64,000 bases of DNA, taken from NCBI GenBank assembly GCA_028277105.1, contig JANQHO010000054.1, positions 32,183 through 96,182 on the forward strand, in the 5' to 3' direction. This stretch comes from Owenweeksia sp. Its GTDB lineage: Bacteria > Bacteroidota > Bacteroidia > Flavobacteriales > Schleiferiaceae. Positions within the stretch are counted from its first letter, which is position 1. Each line of letters starts with the position of its first letter. Positions 14,907-23,347 of this stretch are shown in pieces. Made by a program: the position numbers and the translations under genes. Under the pieces are notes generated by a model. That model had not been told where the DNA came from. It saw only the letters and a list, made by a program, of their open reading frames with translations, and did no database searches.

Positions 14907-15240
14907 CTGAATGGGTTGAGCCTATGAACTTCCACATGAGTATTCATAGCAGTATTTTTCGTTGACACTGAAATATTTTTTGCAAATTTCGCAAAAATTC
15001 TAAAAAAAAATTGCAATTGCCGTAACTTAAGCCGGGATTTTCTTACTTATTTGCGATAATCACCATTTTCAATCCACAACTGCAATTTATTAGCCTAGTA
15101 TTGCAAATAATGCCATTTTAACGGAAAACTATCACAAATATTCGTTTTGATAAATTTTGTCAGGTTTATTTCTTTGTAGTGATATTGCCGCTAAACACTG
15201 GCAATGAAGTGTAATGTACTAAAACTTAATATTTAAAACG
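14907..15240. other. AT-rich intergenic region with possible promoter and leader hairpin
   Basis: This 334-bp gap has no ORF of note. It contains several poly-A/T tracts and repeated TTGCAAAT-like strings (TTTGCAAATTTCGC, TATTGCAAATAATGCC). Near the right end, TTTTG is followed by TTATTTCTTTGTAG, a weak promoter resemblance. TTGCC (15185-15189) and GGCAA (15200-15204) can form a small hairpin about 40 bp before the next start. Confidence 0.45.
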
Positions 15241-15675
15241 ATGAAAAAGCCCTGTTACCTTTTTTCGATTATTCTTTTAATGCTTGCTCTGGGATGCAAA
15301 AAAGAAGATAACAATCCTTCCCCTTCACAAACGGTTATTTCAGGAACCTGGAATGTAGATTCGGTGGAAATAGTCAATTATGAAAATAATATACCTCAAT
15401 CAAAAGCGGTAGAGATCACATGGCCTCACTCACTGGACTTTTCTCTTCCAAATCTCGTGGTTCAAAATGAAGCCGGGAATAGGGATACCGCCATTTTTTT
15501 ACACACTGATCCAAATTACGCACTATCCGATCTAGATTTCAATAATGAAACAGATACTACTTACATTCTGTTGAAGATCCCTAACACATCAATTGAGCTC
15601 GAGTGGACAGGGTGGCGCGATACATTTAATGGCATTGAATATAAAACTGTTAATACCATGTACATCTCAAAATAA
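15241..15675 (+). CDS. Lipoprotein, calycin/lipocalin-like, unknown
   Basis: A 144-residue protein with a signal peptide II and lipobox LALGC (Cys about residue 19), then KKEDNNPSPS linking to ISGTWNVDSVEIVNYENN. That opening is typical of Bacteroidota lipocalin-like lipoproteins. The remainder is beta-rich. It is a predicted outer-membrane-anchored lipoprotein. It precedes a second lipoprotein by 24 bp, so the two are likely co-transcribed. Confidence 0.75.
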   Translation: MKKPCYLFSIILLMLALGCKKEDNNPSPSQTVISGTWNVDSVEIVNYENNIPQSKAVEITWPHSLDFSLPNLVVQNEAGNRDTAIFLHTDPNYALSDLDFNNETDTTYILLKIPNTSIELEWTGWRDTFNGIEYKTVNTMYISK

Positions 15676-15699
15676 GCCCTGAGACTACAAAACCTTACA

Positions 15700-16287
15700 A
15701 TGGATACAAAATTGAACACTGTAAAATACAGTTGCCTGCTGCTCTGTATTTTCATTATATGTCAAAGCTGTGCCACTTTAAAAGATCACCAATTCGATCA
15801 CACACCGTTGAATACCAATAATCTGAAAAAACTGAATGACAAATATTACGCAAAGTCTATTATAACGGATTCGATAGAATTGAACTATATGTTCACACCA
15901 GATAACTTTTTCAGGGAAACAGACCGTAAAGACTCTGTAAGGATATATAACAGCAACATTTATAATTACGTGTTTGAAATAGACGTTGTCAGTAGCAGGC
16001 TTATCCGAGTAAATTATTACAAGAAAAATCAGCTGCTTTACAAGAGAAGCTATAAATGCAAATTAGCTGATGATGGTTACTTGTACCTGTATAACCAAAA
16101 CACCAGACTATTAGGGGTTCCTTACTTATTAGGTGCTTTAGACGTAAAACACACTCGCCTTGGTCTAGATCATAACAATCAGCTGATCATGGATGTAGCC
16201 TATTTCAGGGGTGGCGCTGCACTTTTGATCATTTTCTTGGCTTGGGGAAATGAAAAATACCGGGCCACCTACAGAAGACTGGAATGA
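15700..16287 (+). CDS. Lipoprotein, unknown
   Basis: A 195-residue protein with N-terminal LLLCIFIICQSC and a lipobox-like QSC at about residue 25. The mature region is rich in Tyr and Asn (IYNSNIYNYVFEIDVV, YLYLYNQNTRLLG) and ends with a hydrophobic stretch (GAALLIIFLAWGNE). No domain is recognised. It probably shares an operon with the preceding lipoprotein. Confidence 0.65.
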   Translation: MDTKLNTVKYSCLLLCIFIICQSCATLKDHQFDHTPLNTNNLKKLNDKYYAKSIITDSIELNYMFTPDNFFRETDRKDSVRIYNSNIYNYVFEIDVVSSRLIRVNYYKKNQLLYKRSYKCKLADDGYLYLYNQNTRLLGVPYLLGALDVKHTRLGLDHNNQLIMDVAYFRGGAALLIIFLAWGNEKYRATYRRLE

Positions 16288-16416
16288 TTATACTGGCTCT
16301 TAACTCTTTGGGTAATTAACCACAAAAATGTTGAAGTTGGTCAATCTCCGGAAGATTTATGAAGCTATTTAGTTAATTTTCGATCTTAAAAATTTATTGC
16401 TCTTGTAAAGTAATTT

Positions 16417-16812
16417 GTGAAAGAGGTCATCTCATTTCAAGCAGCAGTCAAAGGAGCTCTGGTGATTTTATCGCTTCTTGTGATCTTTCAGCTGTTGGTA
16501 ATAAGTAGTATTATACCTTATCAGGTAGTATGGGGAGGCCGGTTGAAAAACCATTCCCAAATGATCTCCTATGGAATAATATCTATAATCTTAAACCTGC
16601 TTATGTTGTTAGTGGTAGGAGTATACGCCAAAATCATCAAAGTCAGGATCAATCAAACTTTGCTTAAAGTATTATTGTGGCTGATGTTTGCCATGTTCGC
16701 ATTGAATACTATTGGTAACCTTCTATCCAAAAATCTTACTGAAGCACTCATATTTACCCCACTTACTCTCTTACTGGCGCTTTTTAGTTTTAGATTAGCG
16801 GTAGAAAAATAG
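16417..16812 (+). CDS. Four-helix membrane protein, unknown
   Basis: A 131-residue protein from GTG 16417. It has four hydrophobic segments: about 13-32, 50-70 (SYGIISIILNLLMLLVVGVY), 80-98 (LLKVLLWLMFAMFALNTIG) and 108-126. The layout resembles small inner-membrane proteins common in Bacteroidota; no function is known. It has only weak context on both sides. Confidence 0.65.
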   Translation: MKEVISFQAAVKGALVILSLLVIFQLLVISSIIPYQVVWGGRLKNHSQMISYGIISIILNLLMLLVVGVYAKIIKVRINQTLLKVLLWLMFAMFALNTIGNLLSKNLTEALIFTPLTLLLALFSFRLAVEK

Positions 16813-16904
16813 CCTATTTTCAACCGGTCGAGCTAAACAAGCCTTATGGGTTCCAAAGAAAACCATTTAAGTATTTAACTGTTTATAGCTATAAACTGCA
16901 TCTG

Positions 16905-17603
16905 GTGACAACCTTGCCTTCCTATATTGGAATCACATTCATAGTAAGCTGTTTATTAATAATTTACCTTTTTTACAGAGCTACCGCCAGGTCCACAATA
17001 ACTTTAATAATACTGCTGGCCTGGCTAGCTATACAGGGAGCAATCGGTTACTCTGGTTTTTATACCATTACCGATACGGTTCCGCCCCGCTTTATATTGA
17101 TCGTCCTCCCGCCCCTGATCACCATTGTCATACTTTTTGCTACCAAAGCGGGCCTCCGGTATATCGACCGGCTTAGTCTTTCCGCCCTCACTTTTTTCCA
17201 CGTTGTGAGAATACCGGTAGAAATAGTACTATACTGGCTTTTGCTCTATAAAACCGTACCACCACAAATGACATTTGAAGGTAACAACTTTGATATTTTT
17301 TCAGGTTTAACCGCTCCCCTGGTCTATTACTTTGGTTTTAATAAAGAAATGATGAATCGTAACATAATATTGGCCTGGAACATCATCTGTTTAGGTTTAT
17401 TACTCAATGTAGTGATTACAGGAATACTATCAGCCCCTACCCCTTTTCAACAAATAGCAATGGATCAACCGAATATTGCCCTTTTGCACTTTCCTTTTAA
17501 CTGGTTGCCTTGCCTGGTGCCTTTGGTTTTATTTGCGCATTTAGTTTCCATAAGGCAACTTATCCGCAATAGATCGGTTATTCATCCGGAGACAGTTAAT
17601 TAA
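16905..17603 (+). CDS. Polytopic membrane protein, unknown
   Basis: A 232-residue protein from GTG 16905 with about six or seven membrane helices (IGITFIVSCLLIIYLFY, RFILIVLPPLITIVILF, VRIPVEIVLYWLLLY). The conserved-looking loop NFDIFSGLTAPLVYYFGF is typical of an uncharacterised integral membrane family in Bacteroidota. Its stop codon overlaps the probable start of the following SDR, suggesting translational coupling. The function is unknown. Confidence 0.7.
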   Translation: MTTLPSYIGITFIVSCLLIIYLFYRATARSTITLIILLAWLAIQGAIGYSGFYTITDTVPPRFILIVLPPLITIVILFATKAGLRYIDRLSLSALTFFHVVRIPVEIVLYWLLLYKTVPPQMTFEGNNFDIFSGLTAPLVYYFGFNKEMMNRNIILAWNIICLGLLLNVVITGILSAPTPFQQIAMDQPNIALLHFPFNWLPCLVPLVLFAHLVSIRQLIRNRSVIHPETVN

Positions 17604-18498
17604 ATTTTATCCCGTAAATATCCTCATAACAGGCACCAATTCCGGTTTGGGTTTTGAAACCGCCAAACAACTGCTACAGTTGGGCCATACTGTAATTTTT
17701 AGCTGCAGAAATGAAGAAAAACTGAACGCTACCAGGGAAAAACTGCTGGAATTTGCGGAAGAAGATAAAATGTATGGGCTTATACTAGATCTTTCTTCCC
17801 TAAAACAAATAAAAGAAGCTGTACAAAGGCTCAATATCCCCTTAAATATTTTGATCTGTAATGCGGGTTTGTCTTATTCCTCACCAATAGCCAGGTATAC
17901 CCAAGATGGTATAGAGGAAACTTTTGGCGTTAATCATTTGGGACATTTTTTATTGACCGACCTCCTGCTGAAAAAATACTCCGCTAATCTGAAAAAGATC
18001 ACCGTTGTAGCATCTGACGCTCACAACCCCGACAAAACCAATAAAGTGTTTCCTCCATCCGATTTTTCCAGCATAAGAGAACTGGCCTATCCCTCAAGTA
18101 GCCCTAAAAATGCCGGACCCCTCCGCTACGTTCATTCCAAGCTCTGTAATGTTTTATTCACTTATGAGTTGGACAGGAGGCTCAGGTTCAAAGGCGAAAC
18201 GGATATTACGGTAAATGCTTTTAATCCTGGTTTTATCCCTGGTACATCACTGGGTAAGGATACTCCTGCCTTTACCCGGTTTTTGCTGAAGTATGTTTTA
18301 TCTAAAATGAGATTTATGATACCTGGAATGAGAACGGTGCAGCAATCGGCCAGTGATCTGATTGAGGTGGCATTAAATACACAATTAAGTGGCAAGTATT
18401 ACGATGGCAGAAAAGAAGTTCCATCGTCTGATTTGAGTTATGATAAGGATCTTGCCCATGAGCTCTGGGAAGAAAGTGAAAAACTCCTCTCTCTGTAA
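17599..18498 (+). CDS. Short-chain dehydrogenase, probable non-canonical ATT start
   Basis: An SDR of about 300 residues. NADP-binding motif VNILITGTNSGLGFETA and NRNEEK-like CRNEEK follow strand 2; NAG (ILICNAGLSYSS) and the catalytic YVHSK are present. The conserved TGxxxGxG begins at base 17629, upstream of the first possible canonical start (TTG 17647). The in-frame stretch back to the stop at 17551 has no ATG, GTG, TTG or CTG. ATT at 17599 would give (M)KFYPVNILITG, the usual SDR N-terminus, and would overlap the previous gene's stop by five bases. Alternatives are an ATC/ATA start or a sequencing error. Confidence 0.8.
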   Translation: MKFYPVNILITGTNSGLGFETAKQLLQLGHTVIFSCRNEEKLNATREKLLEFAEEDKMYGLILDLSSLKQIKEAVQRLNIPLNILICNAGLSYSSPIARYTQDGIEETFGVNHLGHFLLTDLLLKKYSANLKKITVVASDAHNPDKTNKVFPPSDFSSIRELAYPSSSPKNAGPLRYVHSKLCNVLFTYELDRRLRFKGETDITVNAFNPGFIPGTSLGKDTPAFTRFLLKYVLSKMRFMIPGMRTVQQSASDLIEVALNTQLSGKYYDGRKEVPSSDLSYDKDLAHELWEESEKLLSL

Positions 18499-18543
18499 GC
18501 TCTATTTATTCAAAATACTGTAAAACAATTATTTATAAAATTT

Positions 18544-18574
18544 CAATGTTTAAACATTGTTTTTTTTATATTTG
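18544..18574 (+). promoter_or_regulatory. Pirin promoter: 16-bp palindrome plus -7 box
   Basis: CAATGTTTAAACATTG (18544-18559) is a perfect palindrome. TATATTTG (18567-18574), a TAnnTTTG -7 box, follows 7 bp later and 20 bp before ATG 18594. The palindrome covers the spacer and -33 area, so a bound protein there would block the promoter. The ATG inside the palindrome (18546) is therefore not the gene start. Confidence 0.55.
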
Positions 18575-18593
18575 TAGTGTAAAAGCAAATACG

Positions 18594-19454
18594 ATGGATC
18601 GCAAAACTTTTATCAGAAACAGTTTGCTCGGTGTTGCCGCCACCGGGCTGGCTACTAAAGTAAGCGGCATTATCAACCCTGAAAATAAAGTTAAACAGGT
18701 AGGCTTCAATCACCTGCCTAATCCAAAGGAGGAAAACATGAAAACAGTAGTTCACAGAGCTGCTACACGCGGCCACGCTAATCACGGTTGGCTTAATAGC
18801 CACCACAGTTTTAGTTTTGCCAATTATTACAATCCGGAGCGCATGAACTTTGGCGTTCTCCGGGTACTGAATGACGATAAAGTATCACCCGGTATGGGTT
18901 TTGGTACCCACCCACACGATAATATGGAGATCATTTCCATTCCCCTGGAAGGCGATCTGGAGCACAAAGACAATATGGGCAATGCCGCTGTGATAAAAGA
19001 AGGCGATATACAGGTAATGAGTGCCGGGACCGGTATTCAACACAGCGAATACAACAAAAACAAAGACAGGGATGTGAAATTCCTTCAGATATGGTTGTTT
19101 CCCAATAAAAAGGATGTTGAGCCCCGCTACGATCAGGTTTCTACAGCTGAACTAAAAAAACCTAATGAGTTTTACCAGATATTGTCACCCTTTGCCCAGG
19201 ACGAAGGAGTTTGGATACACCAGGATGCCTGGTTCCATTTGGGTGAATTCAGTAAACAAACCGAGGCTAAATACCAGATCAAGAAAGAAGGAAATGGTAT
19301 CTATGCCTTTATTATTAACGGAGAGGCCGAAATAAACGGGAAAAAACTGGAAGAAAGGGATGCCATCGGTATCAGTGAAGCTTCTGAAATAAACCTAACA
19401 GCTTTTGAGGGTAGCAAGATACTGCTGATGGAAGTACCCATGCTCATTAACTAG
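18594..19454 (+). CDS. Pirin-like bicupin with N-terminal export leader
   Basis: A 286-residue protein from ATG 18594. The leader DRKTFIRNSLLGVAATGLAT is hydrophobic and resembles a Tat signal with an RK pair. The pirin core begins at residue 49 (MKTVVHRAATRGHANHGW). Metal ligands are the pirin set: HPHDN (HxH), GIQHSE (His) and the following Glu. Pirins bind Fe and often have quercetinase activity or a redox-sensing role. The internal ATG at 18738 is preceded by a strong Shine-Dalgarno sequence, so a cytoplasmic form without leader is possible. A perfect terminator follows. Confidence 0.88.
   Translation: MDRKTFIRNSLLGVAATGLATKVSGIINPENKVKQVGFNHLPNPKEENMKTVVHRAATRGHANHGWLNSHHSFSFANYYNPERMNFGVLRVLNDDKVSPGMGFGTHPHDNMEIISIPLEGDLEHKDNMGNAAVIKEGDIQVMSAGTGIQHSEYNKNKDRDVKFLQIWLFPNKKDVEPRYDQVSTAELKKPNEFYQILSPFAQDEGVWIHQDAWFHLGEFSKQTEAKYQIKKEGNGIYAFIINGEAEINGKKLEERDAIGISEASEINLTAFEGSKILLMEVPMLIN
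18725..18732 (+). promoter_or_regulatory. Internal Shine-Dalgarno ahead of pirin core start
   Basis: AAAGGAGG lies 5 nt before ATG 18738, which begins the sequence where ordinary cytoplasmic pirins start. Such a strong site is rare in this window. It also encodes Lys-Glu-Glu in frame, so its presence could be coincidental. Confidence 0.5.
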
Positions 19455-19463
19455 CTTATATTA

Positions 19464-19487
19464 AAAAGCCCCGGAATCGGGGCTTTT
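19464..19487 (+). terminator. Rho-independent terminator after pirin
   Basis: AAAAGCCCCG (19464-19473), loop GAAT, CGGGGCTTTT (19478-19487): a perfect 10-bp stem with a T tail. Confidence 0.88.
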
Positions 19488-19567
19488 GCTTTTCCCTTAT
19501 AAAAAAGGCATATCCGGTTTGATAGAAGTTTAACTAGTTTTAAGGCTTCGTATTCAAATTCGAACCG

Positions 19568-20377
19568 TTGAAAAAACTGATCAAAGCCTTAAAAGCCCTT
19601 GGACAGATTGCCCGGAATCCCTGGCTACTGAACCATATCTTAGAAGACAATACCGCCTGGGAACAATACCTCAAGCAGAATTACCAGTTGGAAAATGGTC
19701 TGCCGGTTGTTGATCTTAACGATCTTTCTCCCGGTTTTTCTCAAACGCTCAGCCATATTTCCTTTTTAGACGGCAGCTCTTTACCCACCGATATTGCCCT
19801 GCTCAAAATTTTGGCTGGCAGATTTGAACATTGCCGATATTTTGAAATAGGTACTTGGCGGGGCGAAAGTGTTGTTAACGTTGCCGATGTGGCAGAAGAA
19901 TGCTTTACCCTTAATCTCTCCAAACAAGAAATCGTAAGCCAGGGATACCCTGAAAAATACGCAGATCTACACGGTTTTTTTTCCAGGGGTAAAGCCAAAA
20001 TTACTCACCTGGAGGGAAATTCCCTTACCTATGATTTTGGAGCCCTGCAAAAAAAGTTTGACCTGATTTTTATTGATGGTGCCCACCAATACGAATTTGT
20101 TAAAAATGACACTCAAAAAGTATTTCAACACTTGGTTCATGATCGATCTGTTGTGGTTTGGCACGATTACGCCTATAATCCTGAAAAAGTAAGAAAGGAG
20201 GTATTAGCAGGTATTTTGGACGGTTTACCTGATGGCTTCAGAAAATACCTGTATCACGCTTCCAATACTCTTTGTGCTGTTTTCATAAGAGAGAGTTTTC
20301 CCACCTCCCGGCTTGAGCCCCCCACTACTCCAAACAAAAGTTTTACTATCAAATTAGAGAACCGTATTATTGACTGA
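19568..20377 (+). CDS. Class I SAM methyltransferase (Methyltransf_24 type)
   Basis: A 269-residue protein read from TTG 19568. Motif I is YFEIGTWRGESVVNVA (about residues 96-111), and the acidic loop with the metal/substrate-type motif is FDLIFIDGAHQYEFVKND, typical of Methyltransf_24 proteins. VVVWHDYAYNPEKVR follows. Members often methylate sugars or small molecules. It lies 114 bp after the pirin gene, past the terminator, so it is transcribed alone. The substrate is unknown. Confidence 0.85.
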   Translation: MKKLIKALKALGQIARNPWLLNHILEDNTAWEQYLKQNYQLENGLPVVDLNDLSPGFSQTLSHISFLDGSSLPTDIALLKILAGRFEHCRYFEIGTWRGESVVNVADVAEECFTLNLSKQEIVSQGYPEKYADLHGFFSRGKAKITHLEGNSLTYDFGALQKKFDLIFIDGAHQYEFVKNDTQKVFQHLVHDRSVVVWHDYAYNPEKVRKEVLAGILDGLPDGFRKYLYHASNTLCAVFIRESFPTSRLEPPTTPNKSFTIKLENRIID

Positions 20378-20558
20378 CCTTTTACAACTGAAAAATAACA
20401 ACCCTTTGCAAAAAGTAACGAAAAACAGGGAGCCCCATACCTTAAACCATGCCACCGCTATTGTCTACATTTTGTCTACTCTGGCTTTTCAATCAGATTT
20501 TGATATTTTTATATCTAGCACCCTTATTTCTGAACATTTCTAAGATATTGATCATACT

Positions 20559-21242
20559 ATGACAAATCTCTCTATCAATTACTTAACAATCCCTGAAGAG
20601 CTTTTTCTCCTCAGCACCGATCATTCTAAAGGAAGCATTTCCAATACGAACAGCAATTCTTTTCAACTGGCACTTGCTGGTTCTATCCTTATGGAACTGG
20701 CACTTCAAAACAGGATTGATACCGATACTGAAGGTGTGATCATTGAAAATACTGAACTGACCGGTTCCGAAATACTGGATATTGCCCTTAACGACATGCA
20801 ATTGGATGCCGACCGCAGGAATATCAACTTTTGGCTGAACCGGCTTTGCGAAAAACACGAAACCATTGTAGATTCAATCCTCAATGCCCTCATCAGAAAG
20901 GGTTTGCTTAAAATAGAGAACAGAAAAGTCTTGTGGGTCTTCAATTCCCCAAAATACCCTATCCGGGATCAAGCAGAAGTAAAAGATGTAAAATCCAGGT
21001 TACGCGAACTCATCTTCAGTGAAGAGATACCCGAATTACACGATATGGTAATTATCAGCTTGCTTTACAACAGCGGTATGCTTTATTTCATTTTAGATCA
21101 GGAAGAGATGGCTCAATACAAAGCCCGGACTGAGACGATTGCCAAGATGGATCTGATCGGCCAGAACATTGGAAAACGGATTGCTGAAGAACTCAACCTG
21201 GCTATCGCAGCCATGATGGGCGGAGGATATATAGCCCGCTAA
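20559..21242 (+). CDS. GPP34 (GOLPH3/VPS74-like) family protein
   Basis: A 227-residue helical protein. The opening LTIPEELFLLSTDHSKGS followed by LALAGSILMELALQNRI is the GPP34 signature. LNALIRKGLLK and EVKDVKSRLRELIF follow, and the C-terminal helical bundle ends RIAEELNLAIAAMMGGG. In eukaryotes the family reads PI4P on Golgi membranes and sorts glycosyltransferases. The bacterial homologues are uncharacterised. No signal peptide is present, so it is presumed cytoplasmic or peripheral to membrane. It is a single gene with no obvious partner. Confidence 0.85.
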   Translation: MTNLSINYLTIPEELFLLSTDHSKGSISNTNSNSFQLALAGSILMELALQNRIDTDTEGVIIENTELTGSEILDIALNDMQLDADRRNINFWLNRLCEKHETIVDSILNALIRKGLLKIENRKVLWVFNSPKYPIRDQAEVKDVKSRLRELIFSEEIPELHDMVIISLLYNSGMLYFILDQEEMAQYKARTETIAKMDLIGQNIGKRIAEELNLAIAAMMGGGYIAR

Positions 21243-21354
21243 ATTTGAGCTTTTTACCGATTATAAATACTCCCCTTCCAACCACCGAAATTTTGCCTTT
21301 GCAGCTAGACATTCACAGGCTATTCCGCTGTGGTAAAAGCCCGGTTTGTTTTTT

Positions 21355-21362
21355 TAGATTTG
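21355..21362 (+). promoter_or_regulatory. Candidate -7 box of TonB receptor gene
   Basis: TAGATTTG (TAnnTTTG) lies 22 bp before ATG 21385. No good -33 TTG is seen 17-23 bp upstream, and no cobalamin riboswitch consensus was recognised in the 140-bp leader. Confidence 0.4.
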
Positions 21363-21384
21363 CCGGCTGTTAAAAAATTCATCC

Positions 21385-23346
21385 ATGAAAAAGTTCCGGG
21401 AATTAACCTTTATCAGTTTCCTCTCATTTACAGTTTTCACACTCAATGCCCAGAGCCATATCAACCTGGACTCTGTAAGGGTTTCAGCTAACAGAATACC
21501 GGGCAACCCTGCTGAGAGCGGTAAAAACGTTACCGTTATAACCGAGGCAGAGATCAGGTCCATGCCTATTAACTCAGTGGATGAACTGTTGCGTTTTACC
21601 ACAGGAATTAACCTTAATTCCAGGAGTGCTTTTGGGGTACAAACCGATATAGGTATGAGGGGTAGTACATTTTCGCAAGTATTGATTCTCGTTGATAATA
21701 TGAGGCTTAACGATCCCCTCACCGCCCATTTCAACAACAATATCCCCATACCATTATCGGAAGTCGGTCAGATTGAAATTATCAGGGGGCCAGCCAGTGT
21801 TTCTTTTGGCCCGGATGCTGTGGGTGGTGTTATTCATATAAAAACTAAGTCTTACCTGGCCAGGCAAGATCAAAAGACTGATTTTAAAGCTCAGGGAATG
21901 GCCGGAGTGGGGGAAAATCAATTATTCCTTACCGATATTGGGGTAAGTTCACACATCTCAAAATTACACCTGTCAGCAGCGGTAAAAACATCGGTAGCCC
22001 AGGGACAGCAACTGGAAAACCCCAATTTAAACATTGCTCCCGGTTCCGATAGTTTGTACAACAATTATTTCGACCTCCGCACCTATACTGCCGCAGCTAC
22101 TTATTTTTTTAATGATGAGTGGCAACTTTACGGAAGGGTTGGAATTGATCGCAGGGATTTTAACGCCAAGTATTTTTACACGGCCAGTAATTTTGATGAA
22201 TCCACCGAGCTGACAGAAAGCCTGTGGTCGCAATTACATTTAACCAGGAATTCCGCAAAAAACTCAACGGAATTTAGCTTAGGTTATAAAAAAACCGATG
22301 ACCTTTTTGTCTTTAACCCAGCTTTTACCCCCAATGAGCATACCACTCAGCAGTTTATCTTTAATGCCAATCACTCCCAAAGTATCACTAAAAAAACCAA
22401 GATCGCCTATGGTTTACAGTTGGGACAAAGGGATATTATAAGTACCGACCGGGGCGACCACCAAAACATCTACAGCGGTGTTTACGGTATATTGTATTAT
22501 CGTCTTTTTCCTGATCTGATCACAACTACCGGTTTAAGATTGGATTACGATGATAATTTCGGCCTTCAATTTCTCCCTCAGTTAAGTTTGGCGTATATCA
22601 AAGATAACTATACCCTGCGCAGTTCGATGGGAAGATCCATCAGGGCGGCAGATTTTACTGAGCGCTTTGTTTCTTACAATCTTGTAAACCCTTCTGCCGG
22701 AAGGAACATCGGTAACCCTGATCTGAAAGCTGAATCGTCCTATACTTTTGACCTGGGAGCAGATTACCGGCCGGTAAAAAGCATGGCGCTGAGCGCAACA
22801 GTATTTTACCGTTTTTCTGAAAACCTGATCGACTACATCATTACCAATTCTAACGACATAACTAATGTGCAAGACTTACTGCCGGATGCGGAATACCTTT
22901 ACGCTTCCAATATTTCCTCCAGCAATACTCACGGACTAGAACTCCAGCTTGATAAGGATTTTAAACTGAGTGAGACAACTCAACTGAGAACGGGTATAGG
23001 TTATACCTACCTTTCCACCCAGAATGCCGACAGCGCGGTATCAAAATACATTGCCAATCACCCTGATCATATCTTAAATGGTTTGTTCAAACTTTCTTCC
23101 AAGTATGTAGATATAAGTTTAGCAATGAATTACATACACCGGAATGCTGAAACCATCGAAAACATTGATGCCCGGGTAAGATCGGACTATATGGTTACCA
23201 ACCTTTTATTGCATTTAAAGCCCGGTAACAATAAAATGAGTCTCTTCATGAATATTCACAATCTGTTTGATGTGGAATATCAGGAAATTTTAGGGCCTCA
23301 GATGCCTGGCCGTTGGGTTATGGGTGGTCTTAAATGGCAGCTGTAA
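21385..23346 (+). CDS. TonB-dependent receptor, BtuB-like
   Basis: A 653-residue outer-membrane receptor with a signal peptide (about 1-22, TLNAQ). The plug domain runs about 30-150 (RIPGNPAESGKNVTVITEAEI, SVDELLRFTTGINL, QTDIGMRGSTFSQVLILVD, IIRGPASVSFGPDAVGGVI), then the 22-stranded barrel ending in an aromatic-rich strand (WVMGGLKWQL). There is no carboxypeptidase-like N-terminal extension, unlike SusC. The plug sequence resembles cobalamin/siderophore-type receptors. A BtuF-like protein lies 4 kb downstream, which makes vitamin B12 or a metal chelate a reasonable guess. Substrate not shown by the sequence. Confidence 0.88.
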   Translation: MKKFRELTFISFLSFTVFTLNAQSHINLDSVRVSANRIPGNPAESGKNVTVITEAEIRSMPINSVDELLRFTTGINLNSRSAFGVQTDIGMRGSTFSQVLILVDNMRLNDPLTAHFNNNIPIPLSEVGQIEIIRGPASVSFGPDAVGGVIHIKTKSYLARQDQKTDFKAQGMAGVGENQLFLTDIGVSSHISKLHLSAAVKTSVAQGQQLENPNLNIAPGSDSLYNNYFDLRTYTAAATYFFNDEWQLYGRVGIDRRDFNAKYFYTASNFDESTELTESLWSQLHLTRNSAKNSTEFSLGYKKTDDLFVFNPAFTPNEHTTQQFIFNANHSQSITKKTKIAYGLQLGQRDIISTDRGDHQNIYSGVYGILYYRLFPDLITTTGLRLDYDDNFGLQFLPQLSLAYIKDNYTLRSSMGRSIRAADFTERFVSYNLVNPSAGRNIGNPDLKAESSYTFDLGADYRPVKSMALSATVFYRFSENLIDYIITNSNDITNVQDLLPDAEYLYASNISSSNTHGLELQLDKDFKLSETTQLRTGIGYTYLSTQNADSAVSKYIANHPDHILNGLFKLSSKYVDISLAMNYIHRNAETIENIDARVRSDYMVTNLLLHLKPGNNKMSLFMNIHNLFDVEYQEILGPQMPGRWVMGGLKWQL

Positions 23347-23347
23347 T

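Noticed and set aside
18546..18593. Upstream ATG for the pirin gene (16 extra residues)
   Set aside because: It lies inside a perfect palindrome and upstream of the TATATTTG -7 box, so it would not be on the transcript.
21243..21384. Cobalamin riboswitch ahead of the BtuB-like receptor
   Set aside because: The gap is about 140 bp and I could not find the conserved B12-box or the expected helices.
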